Shown one piece after another: positions 62,186-64,000 of a DNA stretch of 64,000 nt. The DNA is from Aradus depressus. Lineage: Eukaryota > Arthropoda > Insecta > Hemiptera > Aradidae. Below the pieces are notes generated by a model. It had not been told where the DNA came from, did no database searches, and saw only the letters and a list, made by a program, of their open reading frames with translations. The position numbers were made by a program, and so were the translations under genes. The first letter of the stretch is position 1. Each line of letters opens with the position of its first letter. The stretch lies in the NCBI GenBank assembly GCA_963662175.1, contig OY759223.1, positions 11,324,249 through 11,388,248 of the forward strand. Direction: 5' to 3'.

Positions 62186-62925
62186 TAGTTAGTTATAATG
62201 ACTCATGCCCGCACTTTAAAGACCCCATGAGATTTTAAATTGTTATTTTTTGTCGATATTATCGATAGTTTAAGGACTTTGTATTTCTGGGATCCACTGA
62301 ATCGAAGGAGGGTTACATTTACTATTCTTGTAGCGTGCTTTGTTGTCTTGAACTGAAAAAATGAGTCGTAAACGGAAGTCCAATGTGTGGAATTACTTCG
62401 ATAAGGTTGTGGGTCCAAAAAAACTGGCTAAATGTCGTTTGTGCAATGACGAATACAGAATTTTCGGGGACACTTCCAATTTGAAGGATCACTTGTTGAG
62501 AAAACATCACAGCGATTACAACGGGAACGCCTTGTGCACATCTACAGATACAGAAGAGAATAGAGGTAGTGGAAGTGGAATTCGTTTTTATTTGAGCTCA
62601 ACAAAAACATACGAAAGAAACTCCGAGAGATACAGGATTCTTTTAAATCGCATTGTTTCATACATAGCCATTGATTTTCAACCATTCAGCGTAGTCGAAT
62701 TCGTAAAAGAAATATAGGTACTTACATTGTACGACATCTTGTTTATTTTTCTTTCTTAAATTACTCACATGTTACATGTGTGCATATACATGAGCATAGA
62801 GTGACTTGATGTCACTTCTGCTTGAAAAAATATAGTACTATCGGTAGTACTATCGATGGTTTCATAGACTATAGTTCAAAACTATCGATACTATCGGTAT
62901 TTCCATCGATAGCTTTACACCCCTA
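62186..62925 (+). mobile_element. hAT-type DNA transposon remnant
   Basis: The 3' end reads 'tcgatagctttacacccct', the complement of the AGGGGTGTAAAGC-type terminus common in hAT elements, with TATCGAT-rich subterminal sequence on both sides ('atattatcgatagtttaagg' at 62255). The matching 5' terminus is not clear; a SINE scrap lies at 62186-62218 where it should begin. The element keeps only the first 118 codons of its transposase, so it is dead. Confidence 0.65.
62361..62717 (+). pseudogene. hAT transposase N-terminus with BED zinc finger
   Basis: The frame opens MSRKRKSNVWNYFDKVV and has a BED finger: C-x2-C in 'KCRLCNDEYR', then H-x4-H in 'LKDHLLRKHH'. It ends just after 'IDFQPFSVVEFVKEI', where hAT proteins normally enter the catalytic domain. 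The BED domain binds DNA; the DDE and dimerisation regions are absent. The frame is intact as far as it goes. Confidence 0.8.
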
Positions 62926-62939
62926 ATTTATTTTACCTT

Positions 62940-63190
62940 TATAATTTGCTATGTTTTAGAAAATGTCTTAACAGATAGACTGATGGATTTTTTTTTTTAC
63001 TCTAAGGACGCCACTTTAAATATTCCCTGATCCGAATATAGAATATTCACTCTTTACATACCTATACAAATTACATCATGTACCTGAAATAATAAAGTAA
63101 CTACTTGACTATCCCATCGGTCCTTTTAAGAATAATAATGCTTTGAAAATACATATACGTGCAAGAAATCGAAATAAAAAAAACTTTAGA
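62940..63190. other. Intergenic, AT-rich
   Basis: No feature recognised. Confidence 0.45.
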
Positions 63191-63192
63191 GT

Positions 63193-63503
63193 TTAGGTTA
63201 GGTTTTATGACTCATACCCGGGCTTTAACTACGAGATCATATCGCCTACTACCAGAGTGCTCTTTCGTCACTCTGGTGGACATGAATCCGACTCTACTGT
63301 GTGAGTCCTAAATTTTGCCTACCCTAAATGTTTATTCACCTAGGGCAGGGGTCTTTAACGAGTACCTGACATCGTATACGCTAGGGACCATCGCTTAACG
63401 TCCCATCCGAAGGACGGTGTGCTTAAGTTTATTTTACCTCTCAGATAAAATAAAGTAAAGTTTAACCATTATTTTAGTTAGTTATTGTGACTCGGGCTTT
63501 TGT
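63193..63503 (-). repeat. tRNA-derived SINE copy and a second 3' scrap
   Basis: 63193-63461 is a minus-strand copy from the tail ('cataaaacctaacctaaac' on its strand) through the body; the head and B box are missing. 63470-63503 is the 3' end of another copy ('agttagttattgtgactcgg'). Confidence 0.78.
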
Positions 63504-63504
63504 T

Positions 63505-63678
63505 TCGATATATTCATTCTATCGGGAGTTATCCTGTTAAAAGAGATACAGGATTTTTTTTTTTTTTTTTTTTTTTTGAATCAGGGGATCAAGAAACATG
63601 AAATTCCGGTGAAAACTTGACATACAATTTTTGACCGGTTACATAACTTCCCCTATACTTCGTATATCTGGTCAATTA
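63505..63678 (+). repeat. CTTCCCC-end MITE, 3' half
   Basis: 'tattcattctatcgggagtt', a T run, 'aagaaacatgaaattccggt', and 'ggttacataacttcccc' with 'tatacttcgtatatctgg' at the end. Confidence 0.7.
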
Positions 63679-63679
63679 T

Positions 63680-64000
63680 AAAATGACTTATTTTTTCATT
63701 TTTTACTTTACCTAATAAATTTAATTTTGAAGCAGAAAATAAAAATTACCTAATTTTCAGTGGAAGCTATTCAAAAGTAATAGGACTGAGCATTTTGTGT
63801 AGGTCGGGCACATCCCACACAACCCCATTATATGGGGCAAAATCTCGTTAATTTGTGATAATAGACGCCAAGGGTTGGTAATTGGACTTGTGAAAAGCCC
63901 TTTTCTTAAAAAGGGAAAAACAATTATCTCTGGTGAACTAAAATTGGAATATTACCTTATGATGGTAATTATTTTATCCCAGTGGGGATGCGTATCGATA
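63680..64000. other. Right edge, no feature recognised
   Basis: A TTTTCAG at about 63760 could be an acceptor, but the following frames stop soon. The stretch 63800-63990 is less AT-rich and may be part of an element continuing past the edge. Confidence 0.3.

Noticed and set aside
62186..62221. 5' terminus of the hAT element
   Set aside because: The expected AGGGGTGT-type end is not there; the bases match the SINE 3' end instead, so I left the left boundary open.
1..64000. Bacterial or phage features (operons, ribosome binding sites, prophage, origins)
   Set aside because: Split genes with GT/AG introns, SINEs and LINEs show nuclear eukaryotic DNA.

Overview
The window is eukaryotic and most likely insect nuclear DNA. 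It is AT-rich, with short exons bounded by GT/AG, very large transposon-filled introns, an NKTR/Moca-type cyclophilin exon, a complete PHAF1 (UPF0183) gene, and a SINE family ending in CCTAA repeats, the complement of the insect telomere repeat TTAGG. The order cannot be fixed from this sequence. Most of the 64 kb is mobile-element DNA and its decay products.

Genes. (1) 6787-7066 (-): first coding exon of a cyclophilin-type peptidyl-prolyl isomerase; its remaining exons were not found. (2) 17153-37689 (+): complete 11-exon PHAF1 homologue (388 codons plus stop) spread over 20.5 kb. (3) 24644-26204 (-): last three exons of an unrecognised single-pass membrane protein nested in PHAF1 intron 2. 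(4) 36011-37007 (-): an unrecognised ORF nested in PHAF1 intron 10, its end changed by a SINE insertion. (5) 56353-60006 (-): five phase-compatible exons of an unrecognised helical, acidic protein. (6) 62035-62157 (+): a signal-peptide exon of a divergent gene, or possibly the displaced first exon of gene 5.

Mobile elements. 1-16 kb is transposon territory: a Tigger/pogo element inside a SINE, foldback MITEs, and a four-level nest at 9342-15747 (palindromic DNA element, split by a Jockey-like LINE, split by a long-TIR MITE, which holds a Penelope-like fragment). About 30 copies or fragments of one tRNA-derived SINE are spread over the whole window. A second tRNA-like SINE, a MITE with CTTCCCC ends, Jockey-type LINE fragments, a solo LTR, a hAT fragment with a BED finger and several tandem repeats fill the rest.

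The most interesting signal is a set of Penelope-like (PLE) foldback elements. Two copies keep the GIY-YIG coding end. At least five sequence-divergent families carry the same small RNA-like motif: CUGANGA, one extra base, a short stem-loop, GAAA, then a short self-complementary run ending in U followed by A, C or U, often with flanks able to pair as helix I. This is the plan of a minimal type I hammerhead ribozyme of the kind known from PLEs, with a consistent one-base difference from the textbook core.
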